Below, in pieces: positions 1 through 8,317 of a stretch of 12,212 nucleotides of DNA; positions within the stretch are counted from its first letter, which is position 1, and every line of letters starts with the position of its first letter. The notes below the pieces were generated by a model, which searched no databases, had not been told where the DNA came from, and saw only the letters and a list, made by a program, of their open reading frames with translations. The stretch lies in assembly GCA_023387245.1 (NCBI GenBank), contig JAEWIH010000031.1:1-12212 (forward strand). Reading direction: 5' to 3'. The translations under genes were made by a program, and so were the position numbers. This stretch comes from Bacillota bacterium (GTDB taxonomy: Bacteria > Bacillota_I > Bacilli_A > Erysipelotrichales > Erysipelotrichaceae).

Positions 1-35
1 CCTATAATAATGGAAAGAAGTATATTTTCACTCAT
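1..35 (-). CDS. 5' end of an unidentified gene (partial)
   Basis: An ATG at 35-33 opens a frame that runs off the left edge after 11 complete codons (MSENILLSIII). The start is supported by a strong Shine-Dalgarno sequence, AAAGGTGG, at 48-41, five bases upstream, and by a promoter-like extended -10 element at 83-75. The visible residues after the first four are hydrophobic, so an N-terminal membrane segment or a buried beta strand are both possible. There is too little sequence to name a family. It is separated from glgP by a terminator and is probably an independent transcription unit on the same strand. Confidence 0.55.
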   Translation of the reverse strand, partial: MSENILLSIII

Positions 36-74
36 AATATCCACCTTTCCTAACATGTAGAAAACTACTCATAT

Positions 75-83
75 ATTATATCA
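75..83 (-). promoter_or_regulatory. Extended -10 promoter for the left-edge gene
   Basis: Read on the minus strand this is TGATATAAT: a perfect TATAAT box (80-75) preceded by a TGN extension. The hexamers 16 to 18 bases upstream (GCACAA, AGCACA, AAGCAC) do not resemble TTGACA, so the TG extension would have to carry recognition. A start near 68 would give a leader of about 33 nt containing the Shine-Dalgarno sequence at 48-41. The rest of the 36-145 gap is AT-rich with nothing else recognised. Confidence 0.5.
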
Positions 84-145
84 CGTATCAAGTAAATTGT
101 GCTTACTAAAATTAATAAAATATTATAAATTATTTATGATCGCGA

Positions 146-178
146 TAAAAAAAGTTTATACAATAATGTATAAACTTT
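146..178 (-). terminator. Intrinsic terminator at the end of the nine-gene unit
   Basis: On the minus strand, arm AAAGTTTATACA (178-167), loop TTAT and arm TGTATAAACTTT (162-151) form a perfect 12-bp stem. Four more T follow (150-147), giving a run of seven with the last three bases of the stem. The glgP stop codon (179-177) lies partly inside the left arm, so hairpin and reading frame overlap. Confidence 0.85.
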
Positions 179-2570
179 ATTCACTAGGCTTAATAGCCCA
201 AATATCTTTAGCATATTCTTCAATAGTTCGATCTGAAGAAAAATAACCAGAATAAGCAATATTAACTAAACAAGTTTTTGCCCACTCGCTCTTATTCACA
301 TATCGTCTTTGTACTTCTTCTTGAGCTAAACAATAATCATTAAAATCAGCCAATAAGAAATACTCATCATTTTTATAAATCAATTCATCATAAATTAATC
401 TAAATTCATTAACATTATGATGCAAACTACCATCAATTAAACTATTAACAACCCGAGACAATACAGGATCTTTAGCCAATTGTTCTTGAGCAGAATAATT
501 GTTTAAACGCAATTGATTAATTTCATCAACTTTTAAACCAAAAATAATATCATGCTCACGACCAACTAAACGATCAATTTCAACATTAGCACCATCTAAA
601 GTACCAACCGTAATCGCCCCATTCATCATAAATTTCATATTACCAGTACCACTAGCCTCTTTACCAGCCGTCGAAATTTGTTCACTAACATCTGTAGCAT
701 TCATTAAAATTTCAGCCACCGAAACCCGATAATTAGGAATAAAAACAACCTTAATAAACTTACTTAACTCAGGATCATTTTCAACAATTTCACTCAATGT
801 ATTAATTAATTTAATAACTTGCTTAGCAAAATGATAAGCAGGAGCAGCTTTAGCAGCAAAAATAAAAGTTTGTTTATGCATCGTAAAATTAGCATCTTCT
901 TTTATTCTATGCATCAAATATATAATATGTAAACATTTCAACAATTGACGCTTATAAGCATGTAATCTTTTAGCCAAAGTATCAAAAATTGAATCTAAAG
1001 GCACAACAATTCCAGTTTCTTTATAAATAAAATCAGCCAATATTTGTTTTCTTTGGTTTTTAATATCTAAAAAACGTTGCTGAATTTCTGGATCATCCAC
1101 ATATTTCAATAAATCAACTAATTTTGAAGGATCATAAATATAATCATCACCAATTGTATCATTCAATAAATTACATAGTTGTGGATTAGAATATAGTAAC
1201 CAACGACGATGAGTAATTCCATTTGTTTTATTATTGAACTTTTGAGGCCAAATAGTATAAAAATCTTTAAAAACATCATTAATCAAAATGTTAGTATGCA
1301 ACTCAGCCACACCATTCACCGAAAAAGAACCAATTATCGCAAGATTAGCCATCAAGATTTGACCATCACGAATAATACTAGTCGAATAAGCTAACTCGGC
1401 ACTATACTTTTGAGTAATTTCAACAATATGGCGACGATTAATTTCTTCAATAATCATATAAATACGCGGTAATAAACGAGCAATATACTCAACAGGCCAA
1501 CGCTCTAGCGCCTCAGAAAGCACTGTATGATTAGTATAAGCAATACAATTTTTAGTAATTTCCCAAGCCTGATCCCAGTCATAATTATGCTCATCCATTA
1601 ATAGTCTCATTAATTCAGGAATACATAAAACAGGATGAGTATCATTTAATTGAAAAACATTTTTAAGTGCCAAATTATCACAATTATCATAAACACGCAA
1701 ATGGGCTTTAATAATTGATTGTAATCCAGCCGATACAAATAAATATTGTTGTTTTAAACGCAAATATTTACCAGACTCATTCGAATCATCGGGATAAACA
1801 TTTTGAACAATTTCCCGTAAATCAGATAAATATTGATGAAAATCTTTATGTTTAGGCAATTTATCAGAAGCTTCCGTAGTCCATAAACGCTAAGTATTAG
1901 TATGATTAGTACTTTTACCAACAATCGGCACATCACACGGAACCGCCCTAACATATTCTGCATCTACATGATTACACTTAATTTTACCATTCTCATCCTG
2001 GCTCATCTCAATATGCCCCCAAAAAGGCACATCAACAGCATGTTTAGGTTTTCTAACCTCCCAAACATTACCTAATTTCAACCATTGATCAGGAACTTCA
2101 ACTTGATAACCATTAACTATATTTTGTTTAAATAAACCATATTCATAACGCAATGTAATTCCATTACCAGGCAATGACAAACTAGCTAATGAATCTAAAA
2201 AACATGCCGCTAAACGACCTAATCCCCCATTACCTAAGCCAGGATCAGACTCTAATTCTTCCAATTCATTAATATCAATATTCAATTCTTTTAATCCATC
2301 ACGAACAACTTGATAAATCCCTAAATTCATTAAATTATTCGTAAGCAGTCGCCCCATCAAAAACTCCATAGAAAAATAATACATTTGTTTACTCTCTAAC
2401 TGAGCAGACTTTTCTTTAGTATCCTTCCAATAAATAGAAGCATATTCCCTAATCATTTCCCCTAAAACAACATATCTTTCAGTAATATGTGATTGCGCTA
2501 ATGTCCGACCATAACGCGTAACAATCCGTTCAACAAATTCACGCTTAAAATCAAATTTATCTCTAAACAT
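177..2570 (-). pseudogene. glgP: Glycogen/maltodextrin phosphorylase interrupted by one in-frame TAG
   Basis: Family function: phosphorolysis of alpha-1,4-glucan to glucose-1-phosphate, using pyridoxal phosphate, in the cytoplasm. Starting at ATG 2570-2568 (Shine-Dalgarno AGGAGA at 2580-2575), the frame runs 226 codons, meets TAG at 1892-1890, then continues in the same frame to TAA at 179-177. Counting the stop, this is 797 codons, about the usual length. Before the stop is the classic DPGLGNGGLGRLAACF block (residues 109-124). After it come NDTHP, ITHRRW, the PLP-site EASGTGNMKF (lysine about 646) and TLDGANVEI, ending in a normal C-terminus. The stop replaces the leucine of the conserved NTLRLW motif; one base change from TTG would make it. 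Unlike most relatives, HEYKRQ reads HAYKRQ, and the residues just before the stop (PCDVPIVGKST) differ from the usual PYDxPIVGYGT. No frameshift or deletion is visible. A recent null mutation, partial readthrough and a sequencing error all remain possible. It is the last gene of the unit, 19 nt after msrA. Confidence 0.85.
1890..1892 (-). other. In-frame amber codon inside glgP
   Basis: Minus-strand context is AAT ACT TAG CGT TTA TGG, translating N-T-stop-R-L-W where homologues have N-T-L-R-L-W. TAG also ends trxB and msrA in this window, so it has not been generally reassigned. The base after the stop is C, usually regarded as a weak termination context. A TTG ten codons downstream (1859-1857) could restart translation, but only a weak GGAAG lies upstream of it, and the product would lack the N-terminal third of the enzyme. 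Confidence 0.9.
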
Positions 2571-2589
2571 AATTTCTCCTCAACATATG

Positions 2590-3075
2590 CTATTTTAACT
2601 TATTTAAAATACTAAAATCAATATGACAATAACCATTAGGATTTTTAACTAAATAATCTTGATGATATTCTTCAGCCCGACAATAGTGATGAACATATTC
2701 CAATAATATATTATTAGGCATTTTAGCAGCTAAAAACTGTAAACAAAAATTATAATCATCAACATTACTAACAAAAATACCACTCTGATACTGATGACCA
2801 ATATCATTTCCTTGTCTATCAATAGCCAAAGGATCAATAGCTCTAAAAAATAATTCTAAAATAGTCTCTAAACTAACTACTTCCTCATTATAACCGATTC
2901 TACAAACTTCAATGAAACCATACTGATTTGAACAAACTTCCTCATAAGTAACATTGTCTTTAGAACCTTGACAATATCCAGCCTCACAAAAAGTAATCCC
3001 TTTAAGTCGACGAAACAATTCACTAACGCCCCAAAAACAACCGCCACCTAATATAATTTCTCTATTTCTTAGCAT
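2590..3075 (-). CDS. msrA: Peptide-methionine (S)-S-oxide reductase MsrA
   Basis: Repairs oxidised proteins by reducing methionine-S-sulfoxide back to methionine, drawing electrons from thioredoxin. The 161-residue protein has the catalytic GGGCFWG motif near the N-terminus (nucleophilic Cys13), then TYEEVC, RQGNDIGHQYQSGIF (87-101) and AEEYHQDYL (134-142). A late cysteine, Cys150 in GYCHI, is a plausible resolving cysteine. Length is typical of stand-alone MsrA, and no MsrB domain is fused or adjacent. The start codon overlaps the end of the reductase gene upstream by 14 nt and has no clear Shine-Dalgarno sequence, so translation is probably coupled. The GHAE block of many relatives reads GFIE here, and the protein carries seven cysteines. 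The gene ends in TAG. Confidence 0.93.
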   Translation of the reverse strand: MLRNREIILGGGCFWGVSELFRRLKGITFCEAGYCQGSKDNVTYEEVCSNQYGFIEVCRIGYNEEVVSLETILELFFRAIDPLAIDRQGNDIGHQYQSGIFVSNVDDYNFCLQFLAAKMPNNILLEYVHHYCRAEEYHQDYLVKNPNGYCHIDFSILNKLK

Positions 3076-3913
3076 TTAATTGTTTAGCTGCATGGCTACC
3101 AGCTATCATCCCTTCATAAACAGCCCTAGCAATTTGTAAAGTGCCTTTCGTAGTATCACCACAAGCATAAATACCCGGAATATTAGTTTCCATATTTTCA
3201 TTAACAATTAAACGATTATTTTCAACTAACAATCCCAATTTTTTCGCAAAATCAACACTACCAGCACTACCCAAAGCCACAAACAAACCATCTAAATAGA
3301 TTTTTTCATCATTAACTAATACGTATTCGATATTGTTTTCACCTTCAACACTACTAATTTTATCATTAATTATTTTAAATTGATTTAAACTAGGAGCAAC
3401 AGGTTCACCTTGACTAAAAATCGTAATATCATTAGTAATATTAGCTAAATATTCAACTTCATGAGCAGCAAATTGTCCGCTTCCCAATACACCTATCTTT
3501 TTATTACGATAAAAGAAACCATCACAAGTAGCACAATAAGAAACTCCATGCCCTTCATATTTTTTAATATTTTTAACTGGAGCACTATTTCTATATGCAC
3601 CTGTAGCAATAATGATACTATCAGCTAAATAACGATTTTGATTAGTAACAACTTCAAAACATTCATTAAATTCTAAACCACTAACTTCATCTTCAATTAC
3701 TTTAATACCTAAGTCTTTTGCCTGTTTAATTCCATTTAAATATAAATCTTTACCATCAATACTACCAACACCATAATAATTATCAATTAAATGGCCAATC
3801 TCTAAAGCGGAATTATACTTATGCAAGATAGTAACATCTACATTTGCTCTTTTAGCATATAAACCGGCACTAATACCAGCCGGGCCAGCCCCGATAATAA
3901 CTAATCTTTTCAT
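3062..3913 (-). CDS. trxB: Thioredoxin reductase-like FAD/disulfide oxidoreductase
   Basis: The fold is that of low-molecular-weight thioredoxin reductase: an N-terminal FAD motif GAGPAG (8-13), the redox-active CATC (127-130) in a YCATCDGFFY context, a second dinucleotide motif GSGQFA (144-149), and the C-terminal FAD motif GIYACGD (247-253). Family role is transfer of electrons through the CxxC to thioredoxin, which would in turn feed the MsrA encoded next. At 283 residues it is about 30 shorter than usual. The HRRxxxR stretch that grips the NADPH 2'-phosphate is absent: after the second Rossmann strand the sequence is TIFSQGEPVAPS. The electron donor may therefore be NADH or something else, and the trxB label is provisional. 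The start has a good Shine-Dalgarno sequence (TTGGAG) and shares one base with the stop of the mutase gene upstream. Confidence 0.82.
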   Translation of the reverse strand: MKRLVIIGAGPAGISAGLYAKRANVDVTILHKYNSALEIGHLIDNYYGVGSIDGKDLYLNGIKQAKDLGIKVIEDEVSGLEFNECFEVVTNQNRYLADSIIIATGAYRNSAPVKNIKKYEGHGVSYCATCDGFFYRNKKIGVLGSGQFAAHEVEYLANITNDITIFSQGEPVAPSLNQFKIINDKISSVEGENNIEYVLVNDEKIYLDGLFVALGSAGSVDFAKKLGLLVENNRLIVNENMETNIPGIYACGDTTKGTLQIARAVYEGMIAGSHAAKQLNAKK

Positions 3914-5616
3914 TATTCACTCCAACTTTCTAAAAATGTATTGATTTTCTCTTTACTCATTTTTTCCATTAAATCTAATTTATTTACACTATCAGCATAA
4001 TCACTACCAATAGAATATAAATAAACTTTCAATTTAGGCTCAGTACCAGAAGGTCTTAAACTAAACCATGAACCATCATTATAAATATATTTTAAACAAT
4101 TTTGTTTTGGTAGATCATTAATACCATCTAAGTAGTCAATTACTTCGACTAATTCTAAATTATCAATCTGTTTTAAAGGTTGTTGACGATAATTTTCAAC
4201 AATTGCCTGAATTTGTTTTTGACCTTGAATACCCTCTAATTCAAATGAATATTGGCGTTCATTATAATAACCAAACTCAGCATATAAATTATTTAAAACA
4301 TCTAACAAACTTAAACCTTGTTTTTTATAATAAGCCGCCATTTCACAAATCATCATCGCAGCACTCACACCATCTTTATCACGCACAAAAGTGCCATAAC
4401 AATAACCAATACTTTCCTCATAACCTAAAATATAAGTATATTCTTTAGTTATATCAAACTCATTCGCCTTCCCACAAATATTTTTAAAACCCGTCAAAGT
4501 TTCAATTGTAGTAACACCATATTTACTAGCAATCGCTTTCGATAAATCACCAGTTACAATCGATTTTATTAATGCGGCATTTTTTGGCAAAGTATGTAAT
4601 TGATAACGATTAGAAAAAATATAATGTACTAATAAAGCACCTATTTTATTGCCATTAACAAATTGATAATTGCCATCTTTATCTCTAACACATAAAGCCA
4701 AACGATCACAATCAGGATCAGAAGCAATCAAAATATCACAATTATTTTTTAAACCATTCTTTTTACTATATTCAAAAACGTGTTCAAATTCAGGATTTGG
4801 ATAAGTAGCAGTTGAAAATTTAGGATCAGGTTGTTCTTGTTCTGGAACTACAAAAACATTTTTAAAACCCCGTTGTTTTAAAATATGTCTAACAGGTTTA
4901 TTACCAGTACCATTTAAAGGACTATATGAAATATTAATTTCTTTATCAATATCATCATGAATACTTAATCCTAATACTAAATTATAATATGCTTCAATAC
5001 AATCATTACTAATATAATTAGCATAACCGCTATTTAAAGCTTGATCAAAAGTTAACATCTTTACGTCTGAAAATTCAATTTTGTCAATCTCACTCGCAAT
5101 TTGATCAGCAATATCATCTAAAATTTGAGATCCTTCTTGCCAATAAACTTTATAACCATTATAAACTTGAGGATTATGAGAAGCAGTAACCATAACACCA
5201 GAAATAGCTTGATGATATCTTATCGCAAAAGATAGCATTGGAGTAGGCATCATTTCTGAATAAATATAAGATTTAATTTGATGGGCAGCTAAAACACCGG
5301 CAGTTATTTTAGCATAATCACTAGAACCATAACGCACATCATAACTAATTGCTACTCCTTTTTCTTTAGCCTCGCTACCATGATTAATAATCACGTTTGC
5401 TAGAGCTTGAGCCACTCTAGAAATAACATACTTATTCATTCTATTTAATCCAGCACCCATTTTACCACGTAAACCAGCAGTACCAAATTCTAAATCACGA
5501 TAAAAACGATCTTTAATTTCAGCATCATTATCTTTAATAGCTAACAATTCGCTTTTTGTTTCTGCATCAATAAAATCACTATCCAACCATTGTTGATATT
5601 TATCTAAATAATTCAT
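3913..5616 (-). CDS. pgcA: Phosphoglucomutase / phosphomannomutase (PgcA type)
   Basis: Interconverts glucose-1-phosphate and glucose-6-phosphate (possibly mannose phosphates too) through a phosphoserine enzyme. The 567 residues match the length of the Bacillus PgcA-type alpha-D-phosphohexomutases. Motifs in order: FGTAGLRGKMG (44-54), active-site TASHNPQ with the phosphorylated serine at 146, metal-binding DPDCDR (300-305), sugar-binding GYEES (398-402) and the phosphate-binding RPSGTEPK (521-528). All four domains appear intact. The ATG follows directly on the stop of the ThrE C-half gene with no gap, and a G-rich Shine-Dalgarno sequence (AAAGGGGG) sits upstream inside that gene. Its substrate links it to the glycogen phosphorylase downstream and, through UDP-glucose, to the glucosyltransferase at the head of the unit. 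Choice between glucose and mannose phosphates cannot be made from sequence alone. Confidence 0.93.
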   Translation of the reverse strand: MNYLDKYQQWLDSDFIDAETKSELLAIKDNDAEIKDRFYRDLEFGTAGLRGKMGAGLNRMNKYVISRVAQALANVIINHGSEAKEKGVAISYDVRYGSSDYAKITAGVLAAHQIKSYIYSEMMPTPMLSFAIRYHQAISGVMVTASHNPQVYNGYKVYWQEGSQILDDIADQIASEIDKIEFSDVKMLTFDQALNSGYANYISNDCIEAYYNLVLGLSIHDDIDKEINISYSPLNGTGNKPVRHILKQRGFKNVFVVPEQEQPDPKFSTATYPNPEFEHVFEYSKKNGLKNNCDILIASDPDCDRLALCVRDKDGNYQFVNGNKIGALLVHYIFSNRYQLHTLPKNAALIKSIVTGDLSKAIASKYGVTTIETLTGFKNICGKANEFDITKEYTYILGYEESIGYCYGTFVRDKDGVSAAMMICEMAAYYKKQGLSLLDVLNNLYAEFGYYNERQYSFELEGIQGQKQIQAIVENYRQQPLKQIDNLELVEVIDYLDGINDLPKQNCLKYIYNDGSWFSLRPSGTEPKLKVYLYSIGSDYADSVNKLDLMEKMSKEKINTFLESWSE

Positions 5617-6066
5617 TTAATTTTCCCCCTTTAATATTATACCAACTTTTAAACATAAATTAACTACACTTTCAATACTAATTATAGCTAAAGCAATCAT
5701 AATCGCCAATATAATCGCTTCGACTAAATATAAAGAAGCTAAATGTAAATTTTGACTAGCAAAAGAAATAGCCATATTATACATCGATGTACCTGGCACA
5801 AAAATAAAAATCCCAGGAATCAAATACAAAGTTACTACTCTTTTTTGAATACGCGCCATTATTTGTGATAATAATGCTACTAGGCAACATGCAATAAAAG
5901 TAGCTAATGGTAAAGACATATAATTTAAAACTACTAAATATAAGCAATAACTAAAGCCTCCAATTAAGCCACAAATAAAACGATCTTTTTTTGGAGTAAT
6001 TAAATAATATGCCCAAAAATAAACAGCCCCAAAAGCTATTAAACCTTTTATAATCAAATCAAACAT
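5617..6066 (-). CDS. Threonine/serine exporter, C-terminal half (DUF3815-type)
   Basis: A small membrane protein with several hydrophobic segments spread over its whole length and the family motif IPGIFIFVPGTSMYNM, matching the second half of ThrE-type threonine/serine exporters. In many Bacillota the exporter is split into two subunits, and the other half is the gene immediately upstream. I place the start at ATG 6066-6064 (MFDLIIKGL, 149 residues): GGAG lies six bases upstream, whereas the in-frame ATG at 6078 has only a poor ribosome site. The chosen start overlaps the preceding gene by 8 nt. Transport substrate is inferred from family only. Confidence 0.85.
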   Translation of the reverse strand: MFDLIIKGLIAFGAVYFWAYYLITPKKDRFICGLIGGFSYCLYLVVLNYMSLPLATFIACCLVALLSQIMARIQKRVVTLYLIPGIFIFVPGTSMYNMAISFASQNLHLASLYLVEAIILAIMIALAIISIESVVNLCLKVGIILKGEN

Positions 6067-6820
6067 GTAATACTCCATAACTTAATAAAACACCTAATGA
6101 AATTGCTGCTACTTTAACAATTGCTTCAATCATTTTAGCAGTTCCTGACATATAATCACCCAAAAACAAATCACGTATGGCATTAGTAATAATGGTACCA
6201 GGTAATAGAGGCATAATAGTCGATATAATTACAACATCTATATTATAACTAACAAAATAATTACCTAAAATCGCCATCATTCCAGAACAAAAACCACCCC
6301 CAAAACAAAATAAAAAATCATTTAAAATATTTTTTTTATTAATATACTGCCAAATAACTAAACCCAAAGATACCATTAATACACCTACTAAATCTAGTTG
6401 CCATTGCTTAGTAATTAATAACATAAAACATATAGATATCCCAAAACTACCAATAAATATAATTCTGAAAGCATTAGATTTTTTCTGGATTGCTAAAAGC
6501 TGTTGCATAGCCTGATCAAAATTAATCTCATTAGCACATAATTGACGAGAAATACGATTAATTTCATCAATTTGATTTAAGTTAGTATTTCGTTTATTAA
6601 TGCGAGAAACTTCAGTATAAGAACGTTGATTAATATCATCTACTAAACAAGCACTTAAGCCTGTAGTTGTCGCATATGCATCATGTCTTCGGGTATTAGA
6701 TAGCGATAAAATACGATTCATAGTATCTTCTACCCTCGTAGTTTCGGCATTAGCTTCCATCATTAATTTTCCAGCCAACATCGCTACTTTTAACATTAAA
6801 AAATATTGTTTTTCTCTCAT
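6059..6820 (-). CDS. Threonine/serine exporter, N-terminal half (DUF1212/ThrE)
   Basis: The first 115 residues are soluble and match the cytoplasmic lead domain of ThrE (MLKVAMLAGKLMMEANAETTRVEDTM, with short conserved LAGKLM and ETTRVED blocks). The remainder has about five hydrophobic segments from residue 119 on, including the family signature PLLPGTIITNAIRDL (204-218) followed by GDYMSG. Length (253) is normal for this half. It should pair with the next gene to form the complete membrane exporter. Its ATG overlaps the yhaM stop in an ATGA arrangement and has no visible Shine-Dalgarno sequence, so it probably depends on reinitiation after yhaM. Small-amino-acid export is family knowledge; there is no substrate evidence in the sequence. 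Confidence 0.88.
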   Translation of the reverse strand: MREKQYFLMLKVAMLAGKLMMEANAETTRVEDTMNRILSLSNTRRHDAYATTTGLSACLVDDINQRSYTEVSRINKRNTNLNQIDEINRISRQLCANEINFDQAMQQLLAIQKKSNAFRIIFIGSFGISICFMLLITKQWQLDLVGVLMVSLGLVIWQYINKKNILNDFLFCFGGGFCSGMMAILGNYFVSYNIDVVIISTIMPLLPGTIITNAIRDLFLGDYMSGTAKMIEAIVKVAAISLGVLLSYGVLHV

Positions 6821-7752
6821 AATGATGGCTTATAAATATTTCTATTTTCTAAAGAAAAAACTTTGCCCGAAAAACTGCCCGCTTCTAAAACATTTAAATA
6901 TTTTTCAAACATATTCATACGAGCCGAAATATTATCGATCAAATTAATTACTTCAGCTTCAGCAATCATCGGTAAAACAGGCGATCCAAATTCTAATTTA
7001 CCATGATGTGATAAAACGATATGTCTTAATAATAAAATCTGTTCATAACCTTCTAACTTCAATTCGTGCGCAATTTGATAAATTGCTGCTTGAGCTAAAG
7101 AAATGTGACCAAGTAAACGTCCTTCTTTACTATATTCAACTAGAATTGGATTTGTATATTCTTCAATTTTAGCAATATCATGGACTAAAATACCACTATA
7201 AATTAAATCACGATTTAAAAAAGCATATAAATCACAAATGTTTTTCGCCAAATTCAACATTTCTAAAGTATGACTAGCCAAACCACCTAAATATTCATGA
7301 TGATTTTTTTGAGCAGCTGGATATATCAAAAAATCGCTACCAACTTTTTCTAAATAAGTAATAACTACTTTTTTTAAAATTGGGTCTTTAATTTGCTGAA
7401 TAAAGCCATTTAATTCTTTGCCCATAGTTTCTTTATCTTTTTTACTATGAGGCGCAAATTGTTCTAATTCTAAATTGGATTGATCAATGGCTTTAATTGT
7501 TCTAATTTTTAACTGATTTTTATCTTGATACTTAATAATATCAGCCTCAATTTCAACAATAGTTCCAACTATACAAACATCTAATTGGCTAGGTCTAACA
7601 TCCCATATTTTGGCCTCAATTTCGCCACTATCATCTTGTAAAATTAATGAAACATATGGTGATGATTTATTAGTAGTTCCAGTAGTAACATGTTTTACTA
7701 ATAACAAACCATGAAATGAATCATTAGCTAAAAAATCTTTAATTTTTTTCAT
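6817..7752 (-). CDS. yhaM: 3'-5' exoribonuclease YhaM (OB fold plus HD domain)
   Basis: YhaM-family enzymes are metal-dependent 3'-5' exonucleases that trim RNA, and also single-stranded DNA in some species. Residues 1-95 form an OB-fold nucleic-acid-binding domain (SPYVSLILQDDSGEIEAKIWD). Residues about 145-280 are the HD phosphohydrolase domain, with H161, the HD pair 191-192 in GILVHDIAKIEEY, H216, the HH pair 249-250 in LSHHGKLEFGSP, and D273. The length of 311 is close to the Bacillus protein. It overlaps recX by 14 nt, and a Shine-Dalgarno sequence (AGAGAGG) lies within the recX end, so both coupling and independent initiation are possible. Confidence 0.93.
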   Translation of the reverse strand: MKKIKDFLANDSFHGLLLVKHVTTGTTNKSSPYVSLILQDDSGEIEAKIWDVRPSQLDVCIVGTIVEIEADIIKYQDKNQLKIRTIKAIDQSNLELEQFAPHSKKDKETMGKELNGFIQQIKDPILKKVVITYLEKVGSDFLIYPAAQKNHHEYLGGLASHTLEMLNLAKNICDLYAFLNRDLIYSGILVHDIAKIEEYTNPILVEYSKEGRLLGHISLAQAAIYQIAHELKLEGYEQILLLRHIVLSHHGKLEFGSPVLPMIAEAEVINLIDNISARMNMFEKYLNVLEAGSFSGKVFSLENRNIYKPSL

Positions 7753-8317
7753 AATTAACCTCTCTTAAACCTTTATTTATAGTCGTAGTCGTATAACCTA
7801 AATAATAACTTTTTTTACGCAAATATTCTATATCTTTATTTTTATTTTTAGACAACCAGCTTAAATAATCTAAAAATTCATCATAGTCATTAAAAAAATC
7901 ATTTATTTGTTGGATATAATCATTAACAACCAATCCCCGACTATATAAATATTGTTTTGCTTTTTCAATAACTTGCTTTTTAGAGCCGTTCCATTTTTTT
8001 CTATGTAATAAAGAGTATATATCAACTTCCTCAACAACTTGATCTAATATAAAATTTATGTCTTTTTGATCATAATGTAATTGTTTTAAACGGAGTTGAA
8101 TATAATTATGGCCATAACCTTTTAATAAATATTTATCTACCAACAATTTAATTTGAGATAATTCATCAATCCATTTTTTATCCACTAAATATTTTAATAC
8201 TATTTCAATTTCTTCTAAATCGTCAAAATGTTGCTTTAAATATTCACGCATTTTAAAAATATTTAAATCGCTATAACTTAATCTTTGTAGTGCTTTAGAT
8301 AATATATTTTTATTCAT
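7739..8317 (-). CDS. recX: Regulatory protein RecX
   Basis: RecX binds RecA filaments and limits recombinase activity. The 192-residue, highly charged helical protein shows the repeated three-helix pattern of the family: ALQRLSYSDLNIFKMREYL (9-27), a matching helix set around KGYGHNYIQLRLKQL (66-80), and a further repeat from about 113 (KKQVIEKAKQYLYSRGL). Sequence conservation is low, as usual for RecX. No recA is in the window. The start overlaps the glycosyltransferase end by 8 nt without a good ribosome site, suggesting coupling. Confidence 0.8.
   Translation of the reverse strand: MNKNILSKALQRLSYSDLNIFKMREYLKQHFDDLEEIEIVLKYLVDKKWIDELSQIKLLVDKYLLKGYGHNYIQLRLKQLHYDQKDINFILDQVVEEVDIYSLLHRKKWNGSKKQVIEKAKQYLYSRGLVVNDYIQQINDFFNDYDEFLDYLSWLSKNKNKDIEYLRKKSYYLGYTTTTINKGLREVNYEKN

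Noticed and set aside
139..146. Palindrome ATCGCGAT as a possible operator
   Set aside because: Eight bases, a single copy, located between a terminator and a distant promoter; too little to call a site.
1209..1394. A 61-codon open frame on the plus strand
   Set aside because: It lies entirely antisense to well-conserved glgP coding sequence, has no recognisable domain and no ribosome site; a shadow frame.
1754..1963. A 69-codon minus-strand frame crossing the glgP amber codon, considered as a programmed frameshift bypass
   Set aside because: Its residues do not resemble phosphorylase, and the true frame continues directly after the TAG, so no frameshift is needed.
177..2570. A reassigned genetic code, with TAG read as an amino acid
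   Set aside because: TAG cleanly ends trxB and msrA at normal family lengths, and TGA ends yhaM and the ThrE N-half, so standard stops apply.
4203..4448. An 81-codon open frame on the plus strand
   Set aside because: It is antisense to conserved phosphoglucomutase sequence, with low-complexity composition and no family resemblance.
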